Origin: Streptomyces sp. NBC_00286
Lineage (GTDB): Bacteria; Actinomycetota; Actinomycetes; Streptomycetales; Streptomycetaceae
Reading direction: 5' to 3'
Assembly (NCBI RefSeq): GCF_036173125.1
Contig: NZ_CP108054.1
Location: forward strand, 8,089,001 to 8,153,000
DNA: 64,000 bases
Numbering within the stretch: the first letter of the stretch is position 1; every line of letters begins with the position of its first letter. Below the pieces are notes generated by a model that saw only the letters and a program-made list of their open reading frames with translations, had not been told where the DNA came from and ran no database searches. Below are positions 36,012 through 44,315 of the stretch, one piece after another. The position numbers and the translations under genes were made by a program.

Positions 36012-37558
36012 ACCGCGTCCAGCGCGTCCACCATCCCCGCGCCGTAGAAGCCGTTGCGGTTCTTGCCGCCCTCGCAGACCGCGTCGATCTTGCCGTCGCC
36101 GTCGATGTCGTACGGGTCGGTGCACGGTACGGCGTCGGCCTCCGCGTACAGGAGGGCCTTCACCAGGGCCGGCGGGGCGTACGGGTGCGTCGACTTGATG
36201 AGCGCGGCCACGCCCGCGGCGTGTGGGGAGGCCATCGACGTACCGGCCATGTAGCCCCACTTGCCGCCGGGCACCGGGCCCAGGATGAGGCCGCTGGTGG
36301 CGGGCGGGGCCGGGGTCTGGTAGGCCGTCGAGTCGCCGCCGGGTGCGGCGATGTCGATGACGCCCAGGCCGTGGTTGGAGAAGGACGACTTGATGCCCTT
36401 CGCGCCCGTCGACGCGACCGTGACGATGCCCGGCAACTGGGTCGGGATGTCAAGGCACTCGGACGGGTCGATCACGCGGTCCGACGGGGTGGAGTCGTTC
36501 GGTGAGACAGGGTCGGTGATCTCGTCGGCGGCGAGGTCGTAGTTCTCGTTGCCCGCCGCGGCGAGGTTGACCGCGCCCTTCCGCTCCGCGTACCGCGAGG
36601 CCCGGGAGACGGCTTCCACCAGGGCCTTCTGGTCCGGGTCGTTCTTGCAGTTGAAGTACCACGGGTCGGTGTAATAGCTGTTGTTGGTCACTTCGACGCC
36701 GTGCTCAGCCGCCCACATGAAGCCGCAGACGACGGCCTCCGTGTAGAAGAAGCCGTCCGGGTTGGACACCTTGATGCCGGAGACCTTCACGCCCGGGGCG
36801 ACGCCCGTGACGCCGACGCCGTTCTTCGCGGCCGCGATCTCTCCTGCGACATGCGTGCCGTGCGGGCTCTCGGAAGCGCTCGGCCGCCACGCCCCGTCGG
36901 CCGTGTCCGGCTTGCCCGACACGCAGTTGACCGACGCCTTGCGGTCGAAGTTGGGCGCGATGTCGGGATGCGTGTCGTCCACGCCGGTGTCGATCACGGC
37001 GACCGTGACGTCCCGGCTGCCCAGCGACTTCTCGTGCGCCTTGTCCGCCTTGATGGCGGGCAGGTCCCACTGCATCGGCTCCAACGGGTCCTGCCCGGGG
37101 GCCGCTTCGGCGTCCGCGACCTGCTCCGCGGTGAGCACCTTCGGGGTGCCGAGATCGGTTGTGGACTGCGCGGGCAGCGGTGCCGTACGCGTCGAGCCCG
37201 CCGACTCCACACCGCGCACCTTGCGGATGGTCTTCGCGAAGTCGGCGTTCGCCGAGTGGGCGACGATCACGCCGATCTTGTCGTACGAGGTCACGACGGT
37301 GCCGCCGGCCTTGGCGATGGCCTTCTTCACGTAGGAGGAAGTGCCGTGACCGGGGCGGACGTTGACGACATAGCTGAGCGAGGTCGCCTTCGCCGCGAGG
37401 GCCGGGGACTGGGGCGCGTCGGCCCCGGCCGCAGAGCCCTCGGAAGCCGTTGGGGCCGCCGCGGCGCCGGCGTTCGGCAGGAAGGCGAGAGCTGTCGCCA
37501 TGGCCATCCCGAGCGGGATCGCTATGGCGCGACGAGAGCGCGTATGAGGCGCTGTCAT
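36002..37558 (-). CDS. Secreted subtilisin-like serine protease (S8), paralogue 1
   Basis: 518 residues. A signal peptide (about 1-33, ending AGAAAA) is followed by an inhibitor I9-like propeptide (SYVVNVRPGHGTSSYVKKAI through GVESAGSTRTAPL). The catalytic domain has AVIDTGVDDTHPDIAP (Asp), SPHGTHVAGEIAA (His) and YMAGTSMASPHAAGVAAL (Ser), a complete triad. The C-terminus DGDGKIDAVCEGGKNRNGFY resembles a calcium-binding tail. Exported protease that probably matures by propeptide cleavage. It is a tandem paralogue of the next gene, separated by a palindromic terminator. Confidence 0.93.
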   Translation of the reverse strand: MTAPHTRSRRAIAIPLGMAMATALAFLPNAGAAAAPTASEGSAAGADAPQSPALAAKATSLSYVVNVRPGHGTSSYVKKAIAKAGGTVVTSYDKIGVIVAHSANADFAKTIRKVRGVESAGSTRTAPLPAQSTTDLGTPKVLTAEQVADAEAAPGQDPLEPMQWDLPAIKADKAHEKSLGSRDVTVAVIDTGVDDTHPDIAPNFDRKASVNCVSGKPDTADGAWRPSASESPHGTHVAGEIAAAKNGVGVTGVAPGVKVSGIKVSNPDGFFYTEAVVCGFMWAAEHGVEVTNNSYYTDPWYFNCKNDPDQKALVEAVSRASRYAERKGAVNLAAAGNENYDLAADEITDPVSPNDSTPSDRVIDPSECLDIPTQLPGIVTVASTGAKGIKSSFSNHGLGVIDIAAPGGDSTAYQTPAPPATSGLILGPVPGGKWGYMAGTSMASPHAAGVAALIKSTHPYAPPALVKALLYAEADAVPCTDPYDIDGDGKIDAVCEGGKNRNGFYGAGMVDALDAVTK

Positions 37559-37584
37559 GGAGTCTCCAGTTCGTTCGGTGACGT

Positions 37585-37614
37585 GTAGGCAGGCCTACAA
37601 GTAGGCCTGCCTAC
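37585..37614 (-). terminator. Perfect 30-base palindromic hairpin between the two subtilase genes
   Basis: GTAGGCAGGCCTAC-AA-GTAGGCCTGCCTAC, a 14-base-pair stem with a two-base gap, five bases after the stop of the upstream subtilase (37619) and 26 bases before the start of the next. It likely terminates the upstream transcript or balances expression of the two genes. Confidence 0.7.
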
Positions 37615-37618
37615 CGCG

Positions 37619-39142
37619 TTACTTGACCGCCCGCAACGCGTTGACGATGCCCCAGCCGTAGAAGCCGTTCACGCGCTTGCCGCCCTCGCAGGTGGCGTCC
37701 ACGACGCCGTCCTCGTTACCGTCGTAGTCCGTCGGGCAGGCCTGGCTGTCCGCCTGCGCCTTCATCAGCGCCTGGAGCTGGCCCGGAGTCGCCCACGGGT
37801 ACTTGGACTTGAGCAGCGCGGCGACACCGGAGGCGTGCGGCGCCGCCATCGACGTGCCCTGCAGGTAGCCGTACGCGTTGTTCGGCATGGTGGACAGGAT
37901 CCGGCCGTTCTTCGACGGGGTGTCCGGGATCTGGAACCGGTCTCCGCCCGGCGCCGCGATGTCGATGACGCCCTTGCCGTACGTGGAGTAGTACGACTTG
38001 GTGTTGTTGACGCCGGTCGCGCTGACCGTGACGATGCCCGGCAGCTGGGTCGGCACGTCGAAGCATTCGTGCGGGTCGATGGTGCGGGTGACCGGGGTCG
38101 AGTCGTCGGGGCTGGAGTCGTCGACGATCGCGTCCGAGTCGAGGTCGTGGTTGGAGTTGCCCGCGGAGGCGAGGTGCAGGGTGCCCTTCTTGGTGGCGTA
38201 CTGCTGCGCCCGGTTCACCGCGTCGACGATGGCCCGCTGGTCGGGGTCGTCCATGCAGTTGTAGAGCCACGGGTCCACGTAGTAGCTGTTGTTGGTGATC
38301 TCCACGCCGTGGTCGGCGGCGAACACGAAGGCGCAGACGATGCTCTCCGGGTAGAAGAGGCCGTTCTTTCGGTCGGTGACGTTGATGCTGGAGACCTTCA
38401 CGCCGGGCGCGACACCGGCCACGCCGATGTCGTTGCGGGCCGCGGCGATCTCACCGGCCACGTGTGTGCCGTGGTAGTCGTCCGCGGTGTACGGACGCCA
38501 GGCGCCCTCGCTGGTGTCCGCCACACCGCCGTCGCAGTTGGCCGACTGGGAGGCGGAGAAGTTCGGTGCGAGGTCCGGGTGGGTGTCGTCAACTCCCGTG
38601 TCGATCACGGCGACCGTGACCTTCTTGCTGCCCGGGTTGATCTTGGCGGCCTTGTCGGCGCCAATCGCGCGCAGATCCCACTGGTCCGCCTCGAGGGGCT
38701 CGTCGGCGGCCGCGCCCCTGGCCTCGACCTCGGCGGCCTCGGCAGCCGACAGAAGCTGCGCCGCGCCCTCGTCCGTCGTCCCCGCCGGCGTCAGCGGCGA
38801 GGTGCGCGTAGCACCCGCGGACTGCACCCCGCGTACGGCACGAATCTGCTTGCCGAACTCCGGGTTCGCCGAGTGGACGACGATGACGCCGATCTTCTTG
38901 TACGTCGCGACAACCGTGCCGTCGGCCTTGGCTATCGCCTTCTTCACCCACTCGATCGTGCCGTGGTCCGTCTTCTTGGTGTTGACCACGTACGAGAGGT
39001 TCGGGGCCTCCTCCGCGGCAGCGGCGGGGGCGTCGGCCGGGGCGGCCGAGGCGACACCCGGCAGGAAGCCGAGCGAGGCGGTGAGGGACAGCACGAGCGG
39101 CACGGCTAGCGCAAGACGGCGTCTGGAGCGCAGATGAGCCAT
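37619..39142 (-). CDS. Secreted subtilisin-like serine protease (S8), paralogue 2
   Basis: 507 residues with the same plan as the neighbour: signal peptide (about 1-33, ending ASAAP), I9-like propeptide (YVVNTKKTDHGTIEWVKKAI to SAGATRTSPL), and catalytic Asp in AVIDTGVDDTHPDLAPN, His in DYHGTHVAGEIAA, Ser in QGTSMAAPHASGVAALL. The tail DGNEDGVVDATCEGGKRVNGFY again looks like a calcium-binding end. The two proteins align along their whole length, so they come from a tandem duplication. Substrate pockets cannot be compared by eye. Divergent from the DUF485 gene. Confidence 0.93.
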   Translation of the reverse strand: MAHLRSRRRLALAVPLVLSLTASLGFLPGVASAAPADAPAAAAEEAPNLSYVVNTKKTDHGTIEWVKKAIAKADGTVVATYKKIGVIVVHSANPEFGKQIRAVRGVQSAGATRTSPLTPAGTTDEGAAQLLSAAEAAEVEARGAAADEPLEADQWDLRAIGADKAAKINPGSKKVTVAVIDTGVDDTHPDLAPNFSASQSANCDGGVADTSEGAWRPYTADDYHGTHVAGEIAAARNDIGVAGVAPGVKVSSINVTDRKNGLFYPESIVCAFVFAADHGVEITNNSYYVDPWLYNCMDDPDQRAIVDAVNRAQQYATKKGTLHLASAGNSNHDLDSDAIVDDSSPDDSTPVTRTIDPHECFDVPTQLPGIVTVSATGVNNTKSYYSTYGKGVIDIAAPGGDRFQIPDTPSKNGRILSTMPNNAYGYLQGTSMAAPHASGVAALLKSKYPWATPGQLQALMKAQADSQACPTDYDGNEDGVVDATCEGGKRVNGFYGWGIVNALRAVK

Positions 39143-39518
39143 GGGGTCTCCACATCATCCGGAAAAGGAACCGGCCCGAACACAGGTGGTGCCCGGGCAG
39201 GTACATGACTTGAGTGGTGCAGGGGCGAAGCTATCTCCCGTGATCCTTGGCCAGCAACGACTTACAGGAAATGACTTCCGAAAGTACGGCCGGGTGTTGA
39301 ACCGGTCTTCGTGTCGCTCCGTGACCTTGTGCAGGGGTCAGAGGAACAGCGAGCCCCTGTTGGATCACGCCCGGGAGGCCCTAGCATCGCCACTCGGCCC
39401 ACGTGATCCACACGTTCCGTGAGGTCACAACTCAGCTATGTCCAGAGCCAGTTCAACCCTTATCCCCATCCGCCCGCTTCCGATTCGGACGCCGCAACCG
39501 CAAACGCGAGGAGACTCC
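39143..39518. promoter_or_regulatory. Divergent promoter region between subtilase and acetate symporter genes
   Basis: A 376-base gap with no supported gene. It includes a small stem CAGGGG (39332-39337) with CCCCTG (39354-39359) and the sequence CGTGATCCACACGTTCCGTG near 39401-39420. Promoters for both divergent units must lie here, but no clear -35/-10 pair stands out. Confidence 0.5.
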
Positions 39519-39875
39519 GTGGCTACCGACGCACCGCCCCCCTCGAAATCCCAGCCTCACCTCCCCACCACCGAGGAGTTCGTCGAGGTGCAGGAGAGCG
39601 CTGAGTTCGGTGAACTACGCCGCTCGCACCGCTCCTTCGCCTTCCCGCTGACCATCGGCTTCATCGCCTGGTACCTGCTGTACGTCCTGATGTCGAACTA
39701 CGCGGGCGGCTTCATGGGCACCAAGCTGTTCGGCAACATCAACGTCGCCTTCGTCTTCGGTCTCGCCCAGTTCCTCACCACGTTCCTCATCGCCTGGTGG
39801 TACGAGCGGCACTCCTCCGCCAAGCTCGACCCCAAGGCCCACGCGATCAAGTCCCGGATGGAGGGCGGCGAATGA
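39519..39875 (+). CDS. DUF485 membrane protein paired with the acetate symporter
   Basis: 118 residues starting at GTG with GAGGAG seven bases upstream. A polar N-terminus (1-40) precedes two membrane spans (about 48-66 and 82-102). Motifs FGELRRSHRSFAFPLTIGF and FVFGLAQFLTTFLIAWWYERH are typical of DUF485 (YjcH-type). In many bacteria this small protein is co-encoded with ActP and is thought to assist it. Stop and actP start overlap as ATGA, so the two are translated together. Confidence 0.9.
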   Translation: MATDAPPPSKSQPHLPTTEEFVEVQESAEFGELRRSHRSFAFPLTIGFIAWYLLYVLMSNYAGGFMGTKLFGNINVAFVFGLAQFLTTFLIAWWYERHSSAKLDPKAHAIKSRMEGGE

Positions 39876-41521
39876 GCCCCGCGATCACTCAGGTCCAGCT
39901 CGCCGCGAGCGATGTGCAGCTCGCGGCGAACGAGGCCAGCGAGCACCGGCCGCTGATCATCTCCCTGTTCGCGGCCTTCGTCATCGCCACCCTCTTCATC
40001 ACCGTGTGGGCGGGCCGGCAGACCAAGGACGCCGCCGACTTCTACGCGGGCGGACGGCAGTTCAGCGCCTTCCAGAACGGACTCGCCGTCTCCGGCGACT
40101 ACATGTCCGCCGCGTCCTTCCTGGGCATCGCCGGCGCGATCGCCCTCTTCGGATACGACGGCTTCCTGTACTCCATCGGCTTCCTGGTCGCCTGGCTGGT
40201 GGCCCTGCTCCTGGTCGCCGAGCCGCTGCGCAACTCCGGCCGGTACACGATGGGCGACGTCCTCGCGTACCGCATGCGCCAGCGTCCGGTGCGTACCGCG
40301 GCGGGCACCTCCACGATCGTCGTGTCGATCTTCTACCTGCTGGCGCAGATGGCCGGCGCGGGCGTCCTCGTCTCGCTGCTGCTCGGCATCACCTCCGACG
40401 CCGGCAAGATCCTCATCGTCGCCCTCGTCGGCGTCCTGATGATCGTGTACGTCTCCATCGGCGGCATGAAGGGCACCACCTGGGTCCAGATGGTCAAGGC
40501 CGTGCTGCTCATCAGCGGCACCATCCTGATCACCTTCCTGGTGCTGCTGAAGTTCAACTTCAACATCTCCGACCTGCTCGGCACGGCGGCCGAGAACAGC
40601 GGAAAGGGCGCCGCCTTCCTGGAGCCCGGCCTGCAGTACGGCGCGAGCGGCACCACCAAGCTGGACTTCATCTCCCTCGGCATCGCCCTGGTGCTCGGCA
40701 CCGCCGGCCTGCCGCACATCCTGATCCGCTTCTACACGGTGCCCAACGCCAAGGCCGCCCGGAAGTCCGTGAACTGGGCGATCGGCATCATCGGCGGCTT
40801 CTACCTGATGACCATCGCGCTCGGCTTCGGCGCGGCCGCGATCATCTCGCAGGAAGAGATCATCGCGTCCAACCCGTCCGGCAACACGGCGGCGCCCCTG
40901 CTCGCCCTGCACCTGGGCGGCGTCGACTCGGCCTGGGGCGCGATTCTGCTCGCCGTGATCTCGGCGGTGGCCTTCGCGACGATCCTCGCCGTGGTCGCAG
41001 GACTCACCCTCGCCTCGTCCTCCTCGTTCGCCCACGACATCTACGCGAACGTCATCAAGAAGGGCAAGGCCACCGAGAAGGAGGAGGTCAGGGCGGCCCG
41101 TCTGGCGACCATCGGCATCGGCGCCGTCTCCATCATCCTGGGTTCCCTCGCCCGTGACCTGAACGTCGCCGGCCTCGTCGCCCTCGCCTTCGCGGTCGCC
41201 GCCTCCGCCAACCTGCCGACGATCCTCTACAGCCTGTTCTGGAAGCGGTTCACCACCCAGGGCGCCCTGTGGTCGATCTACGGCGGTCTGATCGTGGCCG
41301 TCGGCCTGGTGCTGTTCTCGCCCGTCGTCTCCGGCGACCCCAAGGCGATGTTCCCCGACGTCGACTTCGCCTGGTTCCCGCTGAAGAACCCGGGCATCAT
41401 CTCCATCCCGTTCGGCTTCCTGATGGGCTGGCTCGGCACCATCCTGTCCAAGGAGGAGCCGGACACCGGAAAGTACGCGGAGCTGGAGGTGCGCTCCCTC
41501 ACCGGCACCGGGGCCCACTGA
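39872..41521 (+). CDS. actP: Cation/acetate symporter, sodium:solute symporter family
   Basis: 549 residues with about 13 membrane spans. Family segments are DFYAGGRQFSAFQNGLAVSGDYMSAASF (given here only as its ends DFYAGGRQ and GDYMSAASF), YVSIGGMKGTTWVQMVKAVLL, GTAGLPHILIRFYTVP and LASSSSFAHDIYANV, all matching ActP/YjcG transporters of acetate and pyruvate. The ATG in the ATGA overlap with the DUF485 gene is preferred to an upstream frame start. A strong terminator follows 15 bases after the stop. Confidence 0.92.
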   Translation: MSPAITQVQLAASDVQLAANEASEHRPLIISLFAAFVIATLFITVWAGRQTKDAADFYAGGRQFSAFQNGLAVSGDYMSAASFLGIAGAIALFGYDGFLYSIGFLVAWLVALLLVAEPLRNSGRYTMGDVLAYRMRQRPVRTAAGTSTIVVSIFYLLAQMAGAGVLVSLLLGITSDAGKILIVALVGVLMIVYVSIGGMKGTTWVQMVKAVLLISGTILITFLVLLKFNFNISDLLGTAAENSGKGAAFLEPGLQYGASGTTKLDFISLGIALVLGTAGLPHILIRFYTVPNAKAARKSVNWAIGIIGGFYLMTIALGFGAAAIISQEEIIASNPSGNTAAPLLALHLGGVDSAWGAILLAVISAVAFATILAVVAGLTLASSSSFAHDIYANVIKKGKATEKEEVRAARLATIGIGAVSIILGSLARDLNVAGLVALAFAVAASANLPTILYSLFWKRFTTQGALWSIYGGLIVAVGLVLFSPVVSGDPKAMFPDVDFAWFPLKNPGIISIPFGFLMGWLGTILSKEEPDTGKYAELEVRSLTGTGAH

Positions 41522-41535
41522 GGCTCCCTGCCATC

Positions 41536-41580
41536 CGCGGCCGCGCCGTAGTCCCCTGGACGTTCTACGGCGCGGCCGCG
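41536..41580 (+). terminator. Strong hairpin terminator after actP
   Basis: CGCGGCCGCGCCGTAG (41536-41551) pairs perfectly with CTACGGCGCGGCCGCG (41565-41580), a 16-base-pair stem with a 13-base loop, 15 bases after the actP stop. Confidence 0.85.
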
Positions 41581-41594
41581 CCATGTCTCGGTTT

Positions 41595-41626
41595 CTTGTG
41601 GGATCCGCGTCTTGTGGGATCCGCTT
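41595..41626. repeat. 16-base tandem duplication upstream of moaA
   Basis: CTTGTGGGATCCGCGT (41595-41610) followed directly by CTTGTGGGATCCGCTT (41611-41626), one mismatch. It lies in the moaA leader region about 120 bases before the start. Confidence 0.85.
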
Positions 41627-41747
41627 GCCGATCCCTGGCCTTCGTTGTCGGTCCTGTCACGTAGGCTCGCTGGTAACTGATTCATACGAATGGTTGTTCT
41701 GAGTTCTTGTTCTGAATGCTTGTTCGTACGAGTGGAGGGGGCCCCAC

Positions 41748-42737
41748 GTGCTCATCGACACCTATGGCCGTGTGGCCACTGATCTGCGTGTGTCGCTGAC
41801 GGACCGCTGCAATCTGCGGTGCACGTACTGCATGCCCGAAGAGGGCCTGCAGTGGCTCGCCAAGCCCGACCTGCTCACGGACGACGAGATCGCCCGCCTC
41901 ATCGACATAGCCGTACGGCAGTTGGGCATCGCCGAGGTCCGCTTCACCGGCGGCGAGCCCCTGCTGCGTCCCGGCCTCGTCGGCATCGTGGAGCGCGTCG
42001 CCGCGCTCGAGCCGCGCCCCCAGATGTCCCTCACTACCAACGGCATCGGCCTCAAGCGCACCGCGTCCGCCCTGAAGGCGGCAGGCCTGGACCGGGTGAA
42101 TGTCTCCCTGGACACGCTGCGCCCCGACGTCTTCAAGACCCTCACCCGCCGTGACCGCCACAGGGACGTCATCGAGGGCCTCGAAGCCGCCCGCGAGGCA
42201 GGCCTGAACCCGGTCAAGGTCAACACCGTCCTGATGCCGGGGCTGAACGACGACGAGGCCCCGGACCTGCTGGCCTGGGCCGTGGAGCACGACTACGAAC
42301 TGCGCTTCATCGAGCAGATGCCCTTGGACGCCCAGCACGGCTGGAAGCGCGAGGGCATGGTCACCGCGGGCGACATCCTCGCCTCGCTGCGCACCCGCTT
42401 CGAGCTCACCGAGGAGGGCTCCCAGAAGCGGGGCTCGGCCCCGGCCGAGCGCTGGCTCGTCGACGGCGGCCCGAATGTCGTCGGCGTGATCGCCTCCGTC
42501 ACCCGCCCGTTCTGCTCGGCCTGCGACCGTACGAGGCTCACGGCGGACGGCCAGGTCCGCACCTGCCTCTTCGCCCAGGAGGAGACCGATCTGCGGGCCG
42601 CCCTGCGCTCGGACGCGCCGGACGAGGAAATCGCCCGCATATGGAAGCTGGCGATGTGGGGCAAGAAGGCGGGCGCGGGCCTGGACGACCCGTCGTTCGT
42701 GCAGCCGCAGCGACCGATGTCGGCGATCGGCGGCTAG
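41748..42737 (+). CDS. moaA: GTP 3',8-cyclase, first step of molybdenum cofactor synthesis
   Basis: Radical SAM enzyme converting GTP to 3',8-cyclo-GTP. The 329-residue protein has the radical SAM cluster motif RCNLRCTYCMPEEGL (about residues 22-36, three Cys), RFTGGEPLLRPGL, and a second C-terminal cluster region CSACDRTRLTADGQVRTCLF (about 254-273). It ends in the conserved GG dipeptide (SAIGG). GTG start with GGAGGGG about eight bases upstream. It stands alone and converges on the gene at 42801. Confidence 0.95.
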   Translation: MLIDTYGRVATDLRVSLTDRCNLRCTYCMPEEGLQWLAKPDLLTDDEIARLIDIAVRQLGIAEVRFTGGEPLLRPGLVGIVERVAALEPRPQMSLTTNGIGLKRTASALKAAGLDRVNVSLDTLRPDVFKTLTRRDRHRDVIEGLEAAREAGLNPVKVNTVLMPGLNDDEAPDLLAWAVEHDYELRFIEQMPLDAQHGWKREGMVTAGDILASLRTRFELTEEGSQKRGSAPAERWLVDGGPNVVGVIASVTRPFCSACDRTRLTADGQVRTCLFAQEETDLRAALRSDAPDEEIARIWKLAMWGKKAGAGLDDPSFVQPQRPMSAIGG

Positions 42738-42820
42738 GACTTCCGCTGAGCCTCCGGGGACTTCAGGGCTAAGGCTCTGGGGACTGCGAGGACTTCCGGG
42801 CTAAGCCTCCGGGGACTGCG
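42737..42820. repeat. Three partial copies of the 3' end of the gene at 42801
   Basis: GGACTTCCGGGCTAAGCCTC with following CGGGGACTGCG at 42790-42820 contains the last codons and stop of the minus-strand gene. A closely similar 31-base copy lies 32 bases away at 42758-42788, and a shorter one at 42737-42762 begins at the moaA stop codon. Confidence 0.8.
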
Positions 42821-43073
42821 GTGGCTCCTGACGTTCCAGGGGTTCCTGGGACTCCCAGTCCTCCAGGAGCACGACGTCCTTCAAGAAGCCGCGTACGCCA
42901 AGGAACTTGGACAGGTGCTCGCGGTGCTCCTCGCACGCCAGCCAGGTCTTGCGGCGGTCCGGGGTGTGCAGCTTCGGGTTGTTCCAGGCGACCACCCACA
43001 CCGCGTCGGCCCGGCAACCCTTGGCGGAGCAGATGGGCGAGGCCGGTTCGGAGCCGGGAACGTTCAGGATCAC
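42801..43073 (-). CDS. Small conserved cysteine/histidine protein of unknown function
   Basis: 90 residues from GTG 43073. The N-terminal half has CSAKGCRADAVWVVAWNNP with two Cys, then TWLACEEHREHLSKFL with Cys and His residues, a pattern that suggests a single metal site. The C-terminus is acidic and Pro/Glu-rich. Conserved in actinomycetes in my memory, sometimes labelled acetone carboxylase without evidence. Its 3' end has been locally duplicated toward moaA. Confidence 0.75.
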   Translation of the reverse strand: MILNVPGSEPASPICSAKGCRADAVWVVAWNNPKLHTPDRRKTWLACEEHREHLSKFLGVRGFLKDVVLLEDWESQEPLERQEPPQSPEA

Positions 43074-43325
43074 GCCCCCGACCCTAAGGGATCCTCACGC
43101 CTCGACAGCATCCGAAGACAAGGCGGAGAGAAGGCAGAAAAGGCGACGCCGAGCAGCCACGGGGGGAGCTGCCCGGCGTCGGTCTGTCGCTCCGACGGGG
43201 GATGCGGAGCGCGTACGAAGTATGTCACGGGTAACCCGTCGCCCGGCACCGGAACAGCATGATTGATCTGAGCTTTTCTTGAGCTTGGTGCAGTGATGAC
43301 GTACGGCCGCCACAGTCGGCGGTCG

Positions 43326-43715
43326 TCAAGTCCGCTCGTGCGGCTCACCCTGGGCGCCCGCCGGGGAGTCGGCCGCGACATCTTCCGGGACGGATTCCGC
43401 GGCGTCGTCCGGGCGGGGCTCCGTGAGCATCGGCCGGGTGGGCATGGTGACGAACGTCGACGGCAGCGACGGCGCGTTCTCGCGGCCCGCGTTGGCGATC
43501 ACCACGGCGATGTAGGGGAGGACGGCGCCGAGCACCAACGCGACGATGGCGACGTGCCGTTCGACGTTCCAGAGGGTGGCCGCGAGGATCACGGCGAGCG
43601 TACGGACGGACATCGAGATGACATAGCGGCGCTGCCTGCCGCGTATGTCGTCGGCGAGCCCCTGCCTGGCCCCGGTGATCCGGAAGACCTCGGTTTCGCT
43701 GTGCTTCCGCATCAC
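43326..43715 (-). CDS. DUF3099 membrane protein
   Basis: 129 residues. The N-terminus RKHSETEVFRITGARQGLADDIRGRQRRYV is characteristic in pattern (shown as its parts SETEVFRITGARQGLADD and RGRQRRYV); two membrane spans follow (about 33-50 and 56-76), then a long acidic, Pro-rich cytoplasmic or extracellular tail (about 80-129). Function of DUF3099 is unknown. ATG 43712 directly follows GTG 43715; neither has a strong ribosome site. Confidence 0.82.
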   Translation of the reverse strand: MMRKHSETEVFRITGARQGLADDIRGRQRRYVISMSVRTLAVILAATLWNVERHVAIVALVLGAVLPYIAVVIANAGRENAPSLPSTFVTMPTRPMLTEPRPDDAAESVPEDVAADSPAGAQGEPHERT

Positions 43716-43957
43716 GTTCCACCACCCGCCCGCATCGGACTCTCCCCGTCCCGTACCCGGTCCGCAGCCGGTCGGGGAACCAGGGCCCGGACAGTTCCAC
43801 GTTACGCCGCGCCTGCGTCAGCCACGAGACCGGGGCACTTGCTGCCTGGGCGAACGGCCTGCGCCCCGGTGTGTACGGGCCTACCCGGCATGCGCCGTAC
43901 GAGGCCTGGGCGGACACTGGCGGTGATGCTCAGGTCGAGCCGGACGAGGAGGCAGCG

Positions 43958-44233
43958 ATGGGCTGGTTGTGGGCGATCATCGTCGGGTTGGTGCTTGGCC
44001 TGATCGCCAAGGCGGTCATTCCGGGCAAACAGCATATCCCTCTGTGGCTGACCACCATTCTGGGCATGCTCGGCGCCGTCGGCGGCAACGCGGTCGCCCG
44101 GGCGGCAGGCGTCGATGCCACAGCGGGCATCGACTGGTGGCGCCACGGGTTCCAGCTCGTGGCCGCGATCATCCTCGTCGGCCTCGGCGACCGTGCGTAC
44201 TCGGCGTTCCGGAGTACCAGGCGAAGAGCATGA
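43958..44233 (+). CDS. GlsB/YeaQ/YmgE family small membrane protein
   Basis: 91 residues with three hydrophobic spans (about 2-20, 29-47, 63-80), Gly-rich as usual for this family, which is sometimes called transglycosylase-associated and linked to general stress. ATG at 43958 preceded by GAGGAGG eight bases upstream. It converges on tyrS with a shared terminator. No further operon partner. Confidence 0.85.
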   Translation: MGWLWAIIVGLVLGLIAKAVIPGKQHIPLWLTTILGMLGAVGGNAVARAAGVDATAGIDWWRHGFQLVAAIILVGLGDRAYSAFRSTRRRA

Positions 44234-44247
44234 CGGAGGGTACGGCG

Positions 44248-44283
44248 AAGGGGGCGGTCTCCGGCAACGGAAGCCGCCCCCTT
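44248..44283. terminator. Bidirectional terminator between the GlsB-type gene and tyrS
   Basis: AAGGGGGCGG (44248-44257) pairs with CCGCCCCCTT (44274-44283), with an inner CCG/CGG pair and loop GCAA. It lies 14 bases after the plus-strand stop and 32 bases after the tyrS stop. Confidence 0.82.
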
Positions 44284-44315
44284 GGTACGGCCGGGCGGGC
44301 CGCTCAGGCGCCCGC

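Noticed and set aside
39698..41584. Minus-strand open frame of 628 codons
   Set aside because: Antisense of actP, rich in Gly, Asp and Arg without any fold signature.
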